Positions 1 to 13,415 are shown, counted from the first letter of the stretch. The stretch is 64,000 bases of DNA from Gymnopilus junonius (GCA_015501075.1 JADNYJ010000046.1:185606-249605), one strand, 5' to 3'. Notes: generated from the sequence alone by a model not told the origin. Made by a program: numbers and translations.

Positions 1-466
1 TCCTTCCTTGCCGCCTTGGAGATCTTGAAAACGCGGTAGCGAGACGGACGGAAGAGTGAAGAGTTAACAATAAGTCACCGTGCAACAAGCCGAACAAGCA
101 AAAAAATTTCGGAGGGTGGTCGCCGACGGGTAGCCATCCATCTTGCTCTACACCTCCGATCCTCCTTGGTGCGTAGACATTCAAGTTTTGATCAGAAGTG
201 AACATCAGGCACAAAAGTAAATTGAGTGGGAAGTGATCAACTCCGTAAACGTTCATTGATTTCCATGTTTGTACAGGTCTTGTTGTTGCTTGCAGCAACG
301 CCCGCACCGCAGCCGAATACGAACAGGGCATTCTGGCCACAAGTTGCCGTAAACGTCTCTTATGTTCGACCGCCTCGAGGCCGCGCTCACCCACTCTTTC
401 TCTTCTTTCTCTCAGCTCTCAACTCTTTTGGATTCGTAGTCCTGGATACATGACAACGACACCGCG

Positions 467-3400
467 ATGGCTGGTTTCCTTCGCAGAAAAACCAAGCAAC
501 AGCAGCCGGAGGTCCCATTCAAAGACGTGGATTTTGATAATTCACCACCCACTGCGCCTGCAACACCCTTGTTTGCTCGTTTTGCGACCACAGCAAGCAG
601 CACAAATAAAGATGCGTCTATCACTCCCCGGATGGTCTCCGGACCTATGCAGCTCTCCAGTCGAAAGGATCGCGATTTGCCATCCGCCCATAGAGGTGCT
701 AAAGGAGCAGGAGGAGGGTTCCCGGGACACTCGACAACGTCGTTGACTGCTGGCAGTCGCGATGCGGAGTTAGCGGCTCGCAGTAGGAGGCAGCTGCAGG
801 AGCGGGGATTCGGAGCAGGATCTGGGTTTGACGATAAGCCGCTTCCTCCGCCTGTTGGAATTGACAAGCCGGTACCACTGCAAACCACGACTGCAAGAAA
901 GTTGAGCAATGCTACTACCAGGGGCCCTGGGCCGCCTCCTACGTTTCAAAATTTGCAACATCAGAATCAGAATGGACGTTCTCGGTTGTCTCTTGACGGC
1001 CGAGAGTTGGAAAGCAAAACCCTTCCTCACCCGGGATCATCATACCCATCTGAAGTGTCAGGTCGTAAACGTAATGGTTCAATCAATGCAAACACCACCA
1101 ACCCCCAAATCGTCACTCGCCATGACTATGGCCTACATATACCCGACGACGGGAAGGAGATCATTCCGGCGAAGAACGTAGATACGAACAGGATGAGTTT
1201 GGCTCCTGCTCCTATTTTAGAAGGAATGGGAATAGGAACAGCAACACCAGCGTCAGTCCGTGCCATCGATCTGCCTCCCGAGGCCGCTTTGTTCCAGGTG
1301 AGTTGAGTGGCTAAACTTTGATTTCTTTATTTTCTTTATTTTATTTTATTTTATTTTATTTCTCTCTTTCTTTCTTCTTTGAGCTCTCAAGTCTCGCTCG
1401 AGCTTGCTTTTCTTTTCTTGGCGATGCTATGCTATGCTTCTCATTCTTCTTTACACCCCGACTTTTCATCTCCGTCTCCTTATGGCTTAGCCCAGGGCCG
1501 AGATCAAGCTCGGGGTCTCGTTCTCGAGAGTCTTCGATCGGGGATGTCCCTCAGAGATGCAACCATGCGTAGATGGTTCGATGCATGGATGGGGATTCAG
1601 TATTTGCGATAAACTGATACTGTCATGCTGACACTGGCATCTGGGCTGAGCGGCGTCACCGTCGCCACGTATTGTTTGGCATATGGACATCTGGCATGCA
1701 AATTGTTGTAGGACGTGCCACTTGAGTATAGAGATGCAAGGGAAAGAGACGGGGCTAATCTTAATTCACGAGGTCCAAGTCGAGATTCTGCGCAAGGATC
1801 TTACTTTTCTCAGAGCTTGCTCCGTGAAAATCTCTTCTGACAGAGAAGCTGGCTGCCAGTCGGCCTTCCTGGCTATAGCGGGTGTTTTGGGTTTTGGAGA
1901 CGGTTGTTCACATACTTCATTGAATCGACCTTGGGTACGCAACGTACACGTTTGGTCGGATGGAACGTAATGTCTAGCATGGCATTGCTTTTTCCTTTGT
2001 TGCAGAGTTGTTTCTGCTTTTGACTGTTGGTTTTCCTCGTCATGTTATACAGATCGGGAGGCGTGGCTATATGCGCTCTTCCATGCGGATCTCGTCTCGT
2101 CACAAGGAGATAATTTGCTAGCAAGGTCGGAAGTTGGGGTTTTGGGGTTTGTGATGCACGCGTGGTCGGAGGGTTGAACGGAACGTAATGCCTCACCTTG
2201 CCTTGGAATTATATATATTTTTTCTTTTTGCAACCAATTCCGCTTTTCTTTCAAAACTGGCATTCATCTTTCTATGTGTGGATGAATAGACAGATGGAGT
2301 AGACGTCGTTGGCGTCCTTGCGCTTGTGACGCAATGCAGATCACCATATCATACCACCTGTCAAGAGCGGACTCGAGTTAAATCTTCATTCAAAGTTCAG
2401 ATTGCAGGTACTCATCCGTGCAAATCTCGTCACTTTTCGCTCTCACTTCAGGGGATCAGATGCTGGCAAGGAAAGGCGGGAAGTAACCTTTGACTCTGAG
2501 TTGGCGTTGATTGCGATGATCGCTATACTGCATACACGTGTGGTCGGATGGCGATACAGAACGTAAATGCCTTGATTGCAGCCTTTTGTTCTTTTCATTG
2601 CCTTTTCATTTTGTCCATACAGCCGTTTCTTGCTTCTTTCTTTTCTTTTCCCTCGGCTTGCCTTTTTTCACCCTCTTTTTTTTACTGTAATTTTACGCCA
2701 ATTTTACACGATTAATTGGCCTTGTTTTTCGTCTTGGCGATGTCGGCGTTCATATATGCTTAGTATTGACCATCGTCATTCTACAGGGGTACAGCGATGC
2801 GATCTCCATCCCGAGTGCACCTAGTTCCCTGAATTCTCGCCAGCCAAAGCAAAATGCAAACTCAAACTTTGCTGAACGTATTCTGCGATCGGTTGGTCCC
2901 ATTTCTTCTTGTATTTTCCTTAGTGGCGCGGAATCGCACAGTCGGTAATGACTTGACCTGTCATGCTATACTATGCCGTACATGATGTCATGGCGTGAAG
3001 CATGAAGCATTTTTTCCTTCATGGCGTCTTGGTTGATGGGTACCGGTTACTTACTATTACCATTCCTTTTTTTTTTCTTTTATCTAGAGTGTCTACATAG
3101 AAAACTCAAAACCTCAGCCTCAACTCCCCACTGCCAATTCACTTCCTTCTCATCCTCATCCTCGTCCCCCTCCACCGCAGCAACTTCAAGCTCAACGTCA
3201 AATTGTATTTGATAAACCCCAGCCCCCGAGTCCACCATTACCTGCACCACCGCCACCCCATCCTAATCCTACCTCCGCTGATTCCGACATGGGCGTTGCG
3301 GCTAGTCATATGGGCCCATCAGCGGTTCTACCGCCGCCCACTATCATGAAGGATTTCTATCCTCCGCGCGGCACAGTAGGCTCCATCCAGCACCATCGCC

Positions 3401-6400
3401 TCCATCAGCAGCAGCAAATATATCAAGGTCCTGCTAGGTCGAATAGTCGGTCAACCTCGCCACCTTTACCTCCTGGTGCTGCTTCGCCCAGACCCATGAA
3501 TTTGGTTTCTCTGAATGGAAATGGAAAGCAGCATCCCTCGCAAGGCCAGGTTCGAACACAAATACAAACCCAGACACAACAACCTCCACAACGGCCCCAG
3601 CCCCACCTTCAACAACCATCCCAAGCACGGCCTTACCCTAATCATCCCAATCAGTTCCCGCAACCACAACCTCAACTAGTTCAGCCTCTTCGACCTCGAC
3701 CTCCGACTCAGTATCAACATCAAGCTCCACCTCAATCGCAATCATCCCAACAATCACAGTTGCTGTCTACACCGAGTGCAGGGTTACACAACACTCCGAG
3801 CTTGCAACAAGCATCTCTTCCTCCAGCTTTGATGAGGGGAAAGCCGAGGATTTTTGCAGCAATGGAGGCGCAGGAGGCGACGGAAGTTGGAGGTGGAGGC
3901 GGGTTTGGAAACGAACAAGCTGCTCCTTATCGACGTCAGTCGCAATATGTAGCCCCTACTCAATCAATGCATCAACCTCCGCCTCAACCACCACAACAAT
4001 TACGCCCATCTTTCAACCAGCCAAACCAACCTTACATGCAGTCACAACCGCAACCCGCACCCCAACTTCTTCCTCCCATTGAATTCTTTACGCCAAAATC
4101 TCGCATTGAGCCACTTCCCAACGAATTTATTCCAGAAATCCCTAGTGAAGATGATGTGCCCTCATTCACTCCTCAAACTCGACCTCAAGCTCCTTCACCT
4201 CCTAGAGTCGCTCCTGCAGGACAGGATCAGCAGCTATCAGATCCTGCGTTTACGCCCCGGTCCACTCCACCGCGATCCTTGCCTCGTAAGAATTCTTCTT
4301 CCTTAGCAGAGGCTGGACAACCCCTAGCACAGCCACAGCCACAACCGCCACCGCCACCGCAAATGCCTTCTACACCGTCTACACCTACGGCACACCGTGC
4401 TAGGAAGCTCAGCAAGGCGCGTAATCCGGCCGACGTAGGCAATCATCATCATAACGAGTCCAGCGTGACCGTCCAGAGCTCTTTAGACTTGCCTCAGCAA
4501 CAACATCGTGTACATCGAAGCACCTCCAAACCTCTTCCCTCTCCCATGTCGCCGCCACCACCTCATGCCTCTCAACCGGAACATATAGTGCAACTGGATG
4601 AGGAGACAATCCGAAAAGCGGGTATTCCGCTTGACGATGACCCATTTGCGAGGGTGGAAGGTGTGAAGATGTTGAAGGCTACTACACCTCCTCCGTCAAG
4701 AGGGGAAGGAGGAGGAAGCGCGAAGAGATCAAAAGCTAAAGGATCGTTGAAGGGTCCGTCCTCAACTTCTGTGGATAGCGTTAGTGGGGCTGAGGATTCC
4801 GCTGCTTCTGTTGAGGTGGTTTCAGGGGTGAATGATGGGGTGAATGGGTCTCAGGTTCAACATGACGGCCAGCTGGCGAGGCCTCAAGCAGAGAACGGTG
4901 GCCCAACTCCGCTTACACCCGTTTCACCTGAAGAATACCGGCAATCGCGGAAGGACAAGAAGAGTACTAAGGGCAAGACCAAGGAAATACCACCTCCTAC
5001 GGCAGTACAAGATGCTGTCGCCCAGATTCACAGTGAAGCTCAGCCACGCACTGAACCCTACACTCTGGTGCAGTTCCTATCGGATCCTCATTTCCTTTCC
5101 ATTCTTCTGTCATTTTTCTCTTTTTACGACTGGTGCATTTTGTCAGCGATTAGCAAACAAACTCGCATCATGTTAGTGCGGACACCAGAATTGAGGGAGG
5201 TAGTGTTGGAGTCATATTTAAAGACGGTTGGGTATTCTAGATGGATTTGGAATGATCAAGAGCCGTTGTCTCTTTCGCTGCAGGTGTGAATCTTTCTATT
5301 CATGCATTCACATTTCTTGTTCTGACAGATCTGCAGGATTTAAACGACTATATGCGAGGTGTCTCCATTCCAACTCATGAATATGCTCGCGTCTCGGGCA
5401 TGTACGTGCACTCTTTATCAGTACACCCTAATCATCGCGATCCATCCCTTGGGGATACTCTGCAAGCCATGAAAGCCTCAACACGCGCGTATACACGCGT
5501 CATTCTACGGCTACGTGCTCAGGCGGAGAAGGAAGCCAGTCTGCACAGTCAAGGGCATTCACCTCAAGGTCCAACACCACCCCCTCCACCGCCTTCAAAA
5601 TCTGGTGTTTTCTCTCCAGCCCGACCTGGCACTGCATCACGCGTTTCCAGTCGTGCGCCATCACCAACAACTTCTCTCTATTCTCATTCGCACAGTGCTC
5701 ATGGGCATGTGTACGGACAAATATCGGGGACGCCAGGCTCTATCCAGCCAACGTCTTCGCAGACCAGTTTTACTTTTCGAAGCCCTCTGTTCCGGCTTCG
5801 GCGCGCGCCGCTGCTACGTGTCTTTGTACCCTCACCGGAAGGTGATTGGCTTTCAGATAAGAGTGTGTTGGAGTGCGAGGCGGAGTGTAAACGCGCTGGT
5901 GTACAGCATCTTCTGCGATTGGGTGATGTTGTTTGGGATGTTGCTGTCGGGGATGAAGGTAATGTTGGCAGATTAGTGTGGGATGGCAGCTATCTTCTTG
6001 TGAGTTCAACTTCCCCTTTTCAACTCTCTTCTATGACTTTCTTGTGTTTCTGGTGCCTTCTTGGTTTTCTAATTTGTGCCACGTCATGATTCATATTTTC
6101 GTTGAGATGAGATTGAGTCTAACATTGGCACCGTTTGAATAGGATCTGGACTATACATACTCAACTGTTGGGGATCTTCCGAAGTATCTGCCCACATTGG
6201 CCTTTCCGCCATCTTACTTCCATCGGGTCATCCGTACCGGTGCTAATCTCAGCAATCCCATCGCCCATATCGATATTAGTCCTTGGGGCGAAGAAATTGC
6301 AATGAATCTACAATTGCTTCAAGACCGCGTACGAACTGAAACGTGAGTTCGACTGCTTCTTTTGCTTTCACTTGGTTCATGAGCTGATTATATTAAAACC

Positions 6401-6863
6401 ATTCATGTCTTCTAGGCCTCAAGGAGCATACCACAATGTCGTGCGTTGGGTTCATCGATCTTCCTTCACTGTCCGTCCTTCAAGAGGAACTCAGAGGTAC
6501 CCAAACGGAACAAGGGGCCCGTCTTCCAGCGGACGTATACCCATTCATGATTCCAATAACTTATTTGTCGATTCTGGGTGGCACGGAATCATTGTTGTCG
6601 AGACCGAAGGAACAAACGAGGCCCTTGCCGATCTCCAAGATCGATGTGGACCAGGCGCATTCCCCCCGAGACCCAGAGGAATGAATGGGCAAGTTAACCA
6701 AGCACAGGTTGAGAATAGAAAGGTTTTCCGGATCTTGAGAGAGAGAAGGTAAGAGCTTGATGATTCATTGGCTTTGGATGACAGTTTGCTGACCGTATGT
6801 TATAACAGTCGTCCAGGAGAGATTTGGATCAAAGCTGTCAGTGTCAAAGAACGTCTATTATGA
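467..6863 (+). CDS. large conserved fungal protein of unknown function, 7 exons
   Basis: Exons by frame and GT-AG sites: 467-1297, 2787-2891, 3088-5283, 5337-5999, 6143-6342, 6416-6748, 6809-6863. Phases join without a stop to give about 1460 residues. The N-terminal two thirds is low-complexity (Pro, Gln and Ser runs, 'PPPP', 'QPQPQ'), so probably disordered. The C-terminal third is compact. Around 5050-5280 it has a hydrophobic helical stretch (TLVQFLSDPHFLSILLSFF) that looks a little like an F-box or helical adaptor, followed by blocks ending in GEIWIKAVSVKERLL. The start ATG opens MAGFLRRKTKQQQ. Intron 1 is about 1.5 kb, very long beside the roughly 50-75 bp introns elsewhere in the gene. 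The exon 2 donor is a weak gttggt. I do not recognise a named family. A regulatory or scaffold role is only a guess. The exon structure is well supported, the function is not. Confidence 0.8.
1298..2786 (+). other. long first intron with pyrimidine tracts
   Basis: This 1489 bp gap between coding exons 1 and 2 has no convincing ORF. It starts with gtgagt and ends ctacag. It holds (TTTTA)n near 1330-1365, several T-rich tracts and three diverged copies of a short motif (separate entry). A hidden non-coding RNA or an alternative promoter cannot be excluded. Confidence 0.6.
1946..2570 (+). repeat. three diverged copies of a short motif inside intron 1
   Basis: Copies at 1946-1972, 2156-2192 and 2534-2570 share the core ACACG..TGGTCGGA followed, after 2 to 15 bases, by GAACGTAATG or a one-base variant. 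Each copy is followed by a T-rich tract. Spacing is about 210 and 378 bp, so this is a dispersed set rather than a simple tandem array. Confidence 0.6.
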
Positions 6864-7841
6864 TGAAATCACGCGGTCCTCAGTACTTACTCTTCGATTT
6901 TTGGAATTCTTTTGTGCACCCATTTTTTGCGCTCTTTCTGAGCCAATGACCCTATCCACTGCTTGGCATTAATAATATATATTATAGCTTCAATCGTGTC
7001 TCGACATAATCCCAGGTGCTTTTCCCGGCATGTTTTGTTACGTTGTATCACTTTTATCCTTCTCATGCAAACCTTGATTACTAGACTTTGTTTTAACCCG
7101 AATTCTCTGATCTTCTTATACTCGTAAATTATTACCGTGTAGATGTAGGCTGAAATTGTTTGACTGCTATGTATCCTTGATGGTTTCGAAAAGTTTGGTT
7201 ATGATTATTATGAACCAGCCGGAAATTCATCGCAAAGTTTGACCCTTCGATAACTTTGTACCAGCATTGTGGAAGGTTGACAGTTAATGACCCTACATAG
7301 ATAACGGTCGTATCTCATTTTTCTTGATTGTCCAGGCTTTGCTCTAGAATCACGGATCAGCGCAAGGCGGTCACATCCGGTTTCTGTGGCATTGGAAGAT
7401 CTTCGCTTTGCGACAGCACCGCATCTTGATCATGACCCATATTATTTCACCCTCGAAGTTTTCTATGAAACTGGTTGAGCCCTACGCGACCCCAAAATTT
7501 TCGAGCATTCGGTTGTGGAAACCATTCTTTCAAGGAAACCCAAGTGAATTCCTTAATATTGCACCTAGCATCGATCGAACAACGAGCAGCCATTGTAATA
7601 CCAAACATCATCCAGGATCTCATGCTGCTTTGAAACTCTAAGCGGGTATCACATCCTGCTGGTCCGTAAATGAATGCGCAGGCCGTGAAGTTCACGGTGG
7701 GGTTGGGCCCCAAACCTATCGGAGCACCCTTGTCATACGGATGAGTTCTTTGATCACCCTTCCGAGTATATAGGAGGGCACTGTTGGCTAAAGGTATCCT
7801 CAATATATTGCGCTCCAATAATCTCTTACCTCACTTACAAT
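6864..7841. other. intergenic, no gene seen
   Basis: AT-rich 978 bp between two same-strand genes. Only short random ORFs occur. The last 100 bp before 7842 is the likely promoter and leader of the next gene, with tatatagg near 7768 about 75 bp upstream of the ATG. Confidence 0.5.
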
Positions 7842-8887
7842 ATGTCTGCAGCCTCTCTTGACTCTTATCCTTTGCCTTCGAAGGCACATAAGGCAAAGCT
7901 CGACTTCTCTGAAGAATACTTGACCTCATCGCTTCACGTTGCAAACGACTTGCCTTGCCCAGCGGATAAGGACCTTGACGAACTTCCTCGTCCTCGCTAT
8001 ACGCCCCATGACATACATCGCGTCCAGAGAACGTTGCTTCATTTCGTTCCGGCTGAGCTGGCAGATGCCATTCTCGACATGGCCGAGTTCTGGCCCTATG
8101 CCTCGGTGTCCCGCAATTCATACACATCGGCTTGCTCAGCACTCGAAGCTCCAGATGGGAACGCGCAATGGTGCTTCCTTGTTTCTCCGAAAGTTCCGGC
8201 TATCGAGCGGAACGGGGCTCGCCTACCCACCATTGTGAAGAAGGTTGACTTCTCCATCAAAACTTACGAATCGTCTTTCGGCAAGACAGATACTAGTAAT
8301 GATACCAAAGGTGCGTCTCCTGATGTTATAAAATTTCGTAAAGTGAACAACTTATTTAAACATGTAGGCGTGTCCCAGGGTTATAAGACCTGGTTCGAAT
8401 CATCGATCCTGAAAAATGGGCAGCATGGCGAAGTGTCGTATGGCAGTAGCTCTTCTCCCAACCACTGGTACGCAAGCACTGCAGGACCCCACCCAAAGTA
8501 CCTGAACGATTTCGGCGACGTTGAATACCCTGGAAGCCCAGCAGATAGTCCCTTGGATAGATTACAAAGGTGGCACGTCAGGAATAATCCCCAATCGAGT
8601 TCCGACAGGGAATGGCACCAGGTTACATGGAGGCAAGGGGACCCTACCCAGGCCGCTGATGTTGATTGCGTAAGTGGAGAAGGTTCTGGTGCTGGATTTG
8701 TGGATTCGCTTGCAGTCGATGATCAAATTCTTCTCATGGCTAGAGCGATGGTACGTCCTTATCTTCGAACCGCGTATCAACGTCACTGACGTCACTGTTG
8801 ATCGTTGAAAAGTCCCCAGGATGGATAAACCTTGTCTTCAATGTCAAGATAGATATCTACTATGCCTTCGCTTCTTCCTATCTTTAG
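7842..8887 (+). CDS. conserved basidiomycete protein of unknown function
   Basis: Exon 1 runs 7842-8750 and exon 2 8813-8887 (intron gtacgt...gaaaag, 62 bp). Inside exon 1 the 57 bp at 8311-8367 have perfect intron ends (gtgcgt...tgtag) and are a multiple of three, so they may be spliced or read through. Predicted protein is about 308-327 residues, with no signal peptide or TM helix. The N-terminal block contains YTPHDIHRVQRTLLHFVPAELADAILDMAEFWP-type helices. The C-terminal block has a tryptophan-rich beta pattern (WHVRNN, WHQVTW, GAGFVDSL) closing with SPGWINLVFNVKIDIYYAF. I recall similar unnamed proteins from mushroom genomes but no characterised function. Start chosen at the first ATG (MSAASLDSY) after a short leader. 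Confidence 0.75.
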
Positions 8888-9803
8888 ATGAAATGATTGA
8901 ACCTGTGCGTGTTTGTATTCTCCAATTGCGTCATGTATATGAACACTGATGCTGATTATTTTTTGAAGGCATTTCTTATGATCAATTTTGGGACTTCTTG
9001 GATAATTATTTGTCTGCAGGGCTCGTCGAGACTCTATAGACTACGGCTATAGCTAGTTGCAGTATCCTCTTTGAAATAGATTATTGTACTATGGTAGACT
9101 TCATGTAGATTTATACTCTATGGCTGAATATGTATACTCCACCACTTCGTGACTATCACATTTTTGAGGGTCCGTTCCAAAGTGGCACTAATACGTCAGA
9201 CGAACTCCATACAAATCAAACTGCTGCTGGGTTGACCTAGTACTTTACGTTTTGGGGACCCTTGCGAAAGGGATGCGATCCACCGCAGGAAGATCTAGAA
9301 TTTCCCATAGTCCAGAACTTTAATGGTTTAGTAGACCGTGTCATAGTCAGTCGATAATATTAGATGGCTCTCGAATTGCTGAACGTATCAGCCTCAATCG
9401 TCTCCAATTCTGAAATAAGGAGGATTTAATATATTTTGATATGTTCAGCTAGAATCATTCATACAAAATATCAGCTCGTAATGAGACTGAACATTCAATA
9501 ATATGATATTTAGGACGTCATAGGCCCTTCTGAACAATTCTCTTTCGAATATGCGACGATCCTAGAACCATCCAGTCCGCTGTCCAACGTGGTAAAGGGT
9601 GGCCGGAGAAGTGGATTTGACCATGGCTGTGAGGTCAAATATAGATCAATTAAGTTCTACCTAGTGTAAGCAACTGAGCGAAGTATACAAAAGGCAGAAA
9701 CAGGTCGCAAAGTACGACATACCACTAGCTACTAATAGGTGGTGTTGCAGATGATAGACCATTAATTATTATATCTTAAATTTACACAGAAAACCACGGA
9801 TCG
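8888..9803. other. intergenic between convergent genes, nothing recognised
   Basis: AT-rich, no ORF of note. It must contain the 3' ends of the two flanking genes. Confidence 0.5.
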
Positions 9804-10985
9804 TCAAATTGGACTATACACCGGTGGAAGTTCGAGGTTGACGACACTGCCATTTGCTTCCAAATTTACCTCTTGCATACCGCTGACCGTATGTCGCCAA
9901 GACCGCATGGGCAAAGGGTTACGTGCTTGCGAGACGTATCTCTCGTGGACCGCATCGTTGACTTGTCGCTTTCCAACTGCGTTACGAATGGTTTCGAGAC
10001 CTGAAGCAGGGGCAACAAAAGGAGGCGATGGATTCATATTTTGAACTGAAATGTTCGGTCTAGTACGCGGATCCATTGATGTGGCTTTCCTGCGAACGTC
10101 AAAGGAGACGGAAGGCAAGCCATGTGGGATGGGTGAACCTCGATCATGGGTTGAACCAATTGGAAATGGCTCGACCATTGTTTCATCACTCCGTAAAGAT
10201 CTAATATTGAGGGCTATAGAAAGCAATTAGAGAATTTTAAACGAACCAGCAAAGGAGAATACTTCTTGTTGCATCTGTAGAGATCTCATTTTGGGGCCAG
10301 AATACGGGCTTAATCTGGGCAGAGTCCTCTTTCCTTCTTTACGGCGTTGCAAAAAGATGCAAAACAAGACAATAAGGATAAACACAAATACGCCTCCCAG
10401 AACGCCCCCTGCTATTGCTTCGGTACGTTTTCTATGTGTTATTTGTTGGCCGGTATCCGAACGAATGGTGGGATCTTCAACCAGAAAGTAGTCAAACCAA
10501 ATTGTGCCTTCACCTGGACCAAAATCGTTGTTGATTTTTACCATTGTGACGTTCAAGTTGCTAGAGAAATCATGAAGCTTAAGTTTTATGAACATGGGAA
10601 ATCGGTGCAATCAAATGGCGCACTGTTCCCCGACCGCCAAGGTAGGCGACTTCCAGAATTGCTGATTGTGCGTATCTCCAGTACCCATTTGAGAGATTAT
10701 TTGTTGGGGAGTGGCATTGTCCACGGAATAGTTAGTAAGGACTCCACCGGATGTTGAGTCTATCGTGCCATAAACAGTTATTGAATTTCCTGATCAAGCC
10801 CGTTCAGAATGAAAGGAAATGATTTGTGGATAAAACTTACCACTGAATCTGACGTTAAAGTAGTCCCCTACGTTCGTTGAACTAGAGACAGTTTCGTCGT
10901 GGTCGTGAATAGAGCCTCCTTGAACCCAAGTGCCCTTGTAGGTAATATGTGTAAGGTCATGGTCGTCTATAGTAGTGCTCGACAT
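9804..10985 (-). CDS. single-pass membrane protein with beta-rich ectodomain
   Basis: Minus-strand gene with short introns. Exon 1 from about 10985 reads MSSTTIDDHDLTHITYKGTW. The next exon reads NSITVYGTIDSTSGG, then SPTLAVGEH joins NLNVTMVKINND if the gtgcgc donor at the end of that exon is used. A clear TM helix follows (AGGVLGGVFVFILIVLFCIF), then a basic stop-transfer QRRKEGKR and a roughly 190 residue Ser/Pro-rich cytoplasmic tail. The layout (about 180 residue jelly-roll-like ectodomain with 'W.GTW..GGS..' and 'WFDYF', one TM, disordered tail) is a very common unnamed family of mushroom surface proteins. No N-terminal signal peptide is seen, so either the TM helix acts as signal anchor or a 5' exon is missed. 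An ATG at 11009 is an alternative start. Confidence 0.72.
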
Positions 10986-12079
10986 GGAGTTAAGGAAAGT
11001 GTGGATCATTTCGTCCTAGGGTACTGGAACCTTATAAGCTGCTTCCCATTCCTTGATATAAATCGAACACGCAGCACCACTGGTAAGGGCGCCCAGTGTC
11101 AGTGCTCAGCCGATGTGACGTAAGATACGTTGCCACTCTTTCACAGTCCATGCAATTTTCAAGTCCTGGATTAAGTACTATCATCAGGCAATTCTCTGCA
11201 AGTCGCCTGCAGACCAATTCAGCAGTAAGATTCAGATTAAGCCTAGGGAGCTCTGAAGCTGCTGCTGTATGTTCAAAGGATTTAGCCCACTCATATGGAA
11301 TCAAGCGAGATGAATTTCAACGGCGCTCCGCTCCATAATGCAGGTAGGATCCCTAAATGAAATGGCGTACCATAATCTCCGAGTGCTCCGGGTCATGCCT
11401 CGAATACAATGGCTTAAGACCATTCAAATGAGAAGCTACTTCAGGCAGGCATTTAGATAAAAACCTGTGAGTTTGGACGTCCACAAAGTACACGTGTATA
11501 ATTGCACGTACCTAAGCAAATTCGACCACCAGCGTAGCCAGTCAGAGTTGTAAATCAATTAATACCCATGAAAGTCCCAGTTATAGAGTACTCTAAGCCC
11601 GAGCAGAAAAACCACAGATTCGAAGGGTGCTAGGCGTAGGCCCAATGCTGAACATGCTGCTGTCTGAGCACCCCCATCCAACTTCAACACTTGAATGTAG
11701 GTTAAGCATTCAAGTTTGCTGTTTTATCGACGGAACTTCTTGAGGTAAGCACTTTGCAATAAAGGAACCCAAGAGTTTTGGTCAACGATAAGAAATCCGA
11801 GGCATCAGACGCCAAGGCTCCAATTTTCAAACTTTAGAGTTGAAAGTTAACAACAACCAAGGACCAAGGTATAATCATATTTTCGGCTTGGTAAGATGAC
11901 GAGATAAGGCTACGTAATAAGCAAGGTCTGGACCGCTCGCGCTCAGTACACATCCTTCAGAGATAAGATTAGATTGATACCCTTATCTCTGCATTCTGAA
12001 CTACGCTTTAACAACGCTCGTCCTCGCAACTTGGGAAAGAATAAGAGCTCGGACTGCCACTGGAGGCCAAGAATATCCC
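10986..12079. other. intergenic, no gene seen
   Basis: About 1.1 kb between divergent genes. Small ORFs at 11032-11338 on both strands have no family-like pattern. The segment should contain two promoters. Confidence 0.45.
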
Positions 12080-13243
12080 ATGACCATTATTCCCTCTTCC
12101 GAACACGCATGGCAACTCCCTTTACCATTCGATGTCGTCCTTGAAATCATACACCACGTTGTCCTCCACCAGGATAGGACCCAGGTATCGTCAGCTACAT
12201 CAAAAATCTGCGTATCATTAACGATATGCCAATTGGTTCTTTTGTGTGCACCTCAAAAGAAGAGGAAGCGGACCTCTGTTATGTGCTCACACGTCCCTAT
12301 TCAAAATTAAAAAACCTTGGGCTTGATTTGCGCACTAGATGGTTCTGGTTCCCCTCACATATAAGGCTGTCTTTTGAAGCCTGCTTTATATTACCAACAA
12401 TACAAGAATTAGCAATCGGCCCAGGTCTAGAAGTGCCTCAGGCATTTTTCGGCTTCTTCAAACATGTTTCCAAGTTGGAAATGAAGGGCTCCTCAACTGG
12501 CAGACCTTTTGCAAATCGGGATACCCCTTTCTGCACGCCCAATTGGCTTTCATTTGTGGATACGAGTACGATGGGGTCTTCGACTGCACATTTATTTCAG
12601 GAGCAATCAGGACTTAGCCTTTCGAATCTGAAGCATCTTACAGCTTATACAAGGAGTACTCTTGTAGGTTTATTACAGATTCCGCTGCGACAAATTTCCA
12701 GCTCACTAACAGATTTGGAAATATATGTTAGTTCGTCTGGTGATCGTCGTGAGTAACTTCCTTTATCTGCGAAAGTCTACTAACGTCACAATTTTACCAT
12801 TGTACATACACTTAGGTCTAGCGGGACTCGATCTCCAATGCCTTCAAGTGTTAAAGAATCTCACACTTTCTGCCGACATAATGCCTTATGGAGGCGCAGG
12901 ACGGGAAACGCTTTCTCGTTTCATGTGGCTCTGTATGACACTTCGAACCTGCGCAGAGCCCAGCAGCGTTGAAAATATCACCATCATTATCAGGACCAGA
13001 AACTACGACTTAGTCAAAAGCCTCGCATGGAATTATTTCGACGACGTTTTCAAAGGGTCTGCGAAGTGGCCAAAGCTGTCAAACCTCAGCATCCAAATTA
13101 ATAACGAGAACACAGTAGACGTTCGAAGATACAAAGAAGGGTCAATAGAGAAGATGATATATCCTGCAATGCCGGCTCTCATGCGCGCGGACGTATTGAA
13201 GATCCTCTTTTCTGAAGAAGTATTCGAGTTTTGGAGCCTGTGA
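12080..13243 (+). pseudogene. F-box/LRR-like gene with its middle deleted
   Basis: The first 40 residues carry an F-box start (LPLPFDVVLEIIHHVV). At about 12181 the sequence passes directly, in another frame, into a block reading YIKNLRIINDMPIG and then LRR-like text (LKNLGLDL, ISSSLTDLEIYV, LKNLTLSADI, WPKLSNLSIQIN). A 64 bp intron at 12749-12812 (gtgagt...cttag) joins the last two blocks in phase. In mushroom F-box proteins about 50-60 residues usually lie between the F-box and this first block, so an internal deletion with frameshift is the simplest reading. A short missed exon is less likely because no room remains. Such proteins are presumed SCF ubiquitin-ligase adaptors. This copy is probably non-functional or partial. 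Confidence 0.55.
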
Positions 13244-13415
13244 CAGACAGTGGTTTACTGGGGTGGCACGTAATCTGAGAACGTTACGGAGCAATGGAAT
13301 TCTAACCCTTAAAGGATATTGCTACAGAAGATAATAAATAAGAAAAATGTTACACCTCGACAAAGGAGGTACATAGACGAAGTCCACAAAGTCCACAAAA
13401 AATCTATGTTATCGT

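Noticed and set aside
412..909. 165-codon minus-strand ORF
   Set aside because: Antisense to exon 1 of the first gene; no family features.
8311..8367. In-frame segment of the 7.8 kb gene as coding sequence
   Set aside because: Not firmly excluded, but it has perfect intron ends and a poor-complexity translation, so splicing is more likely.
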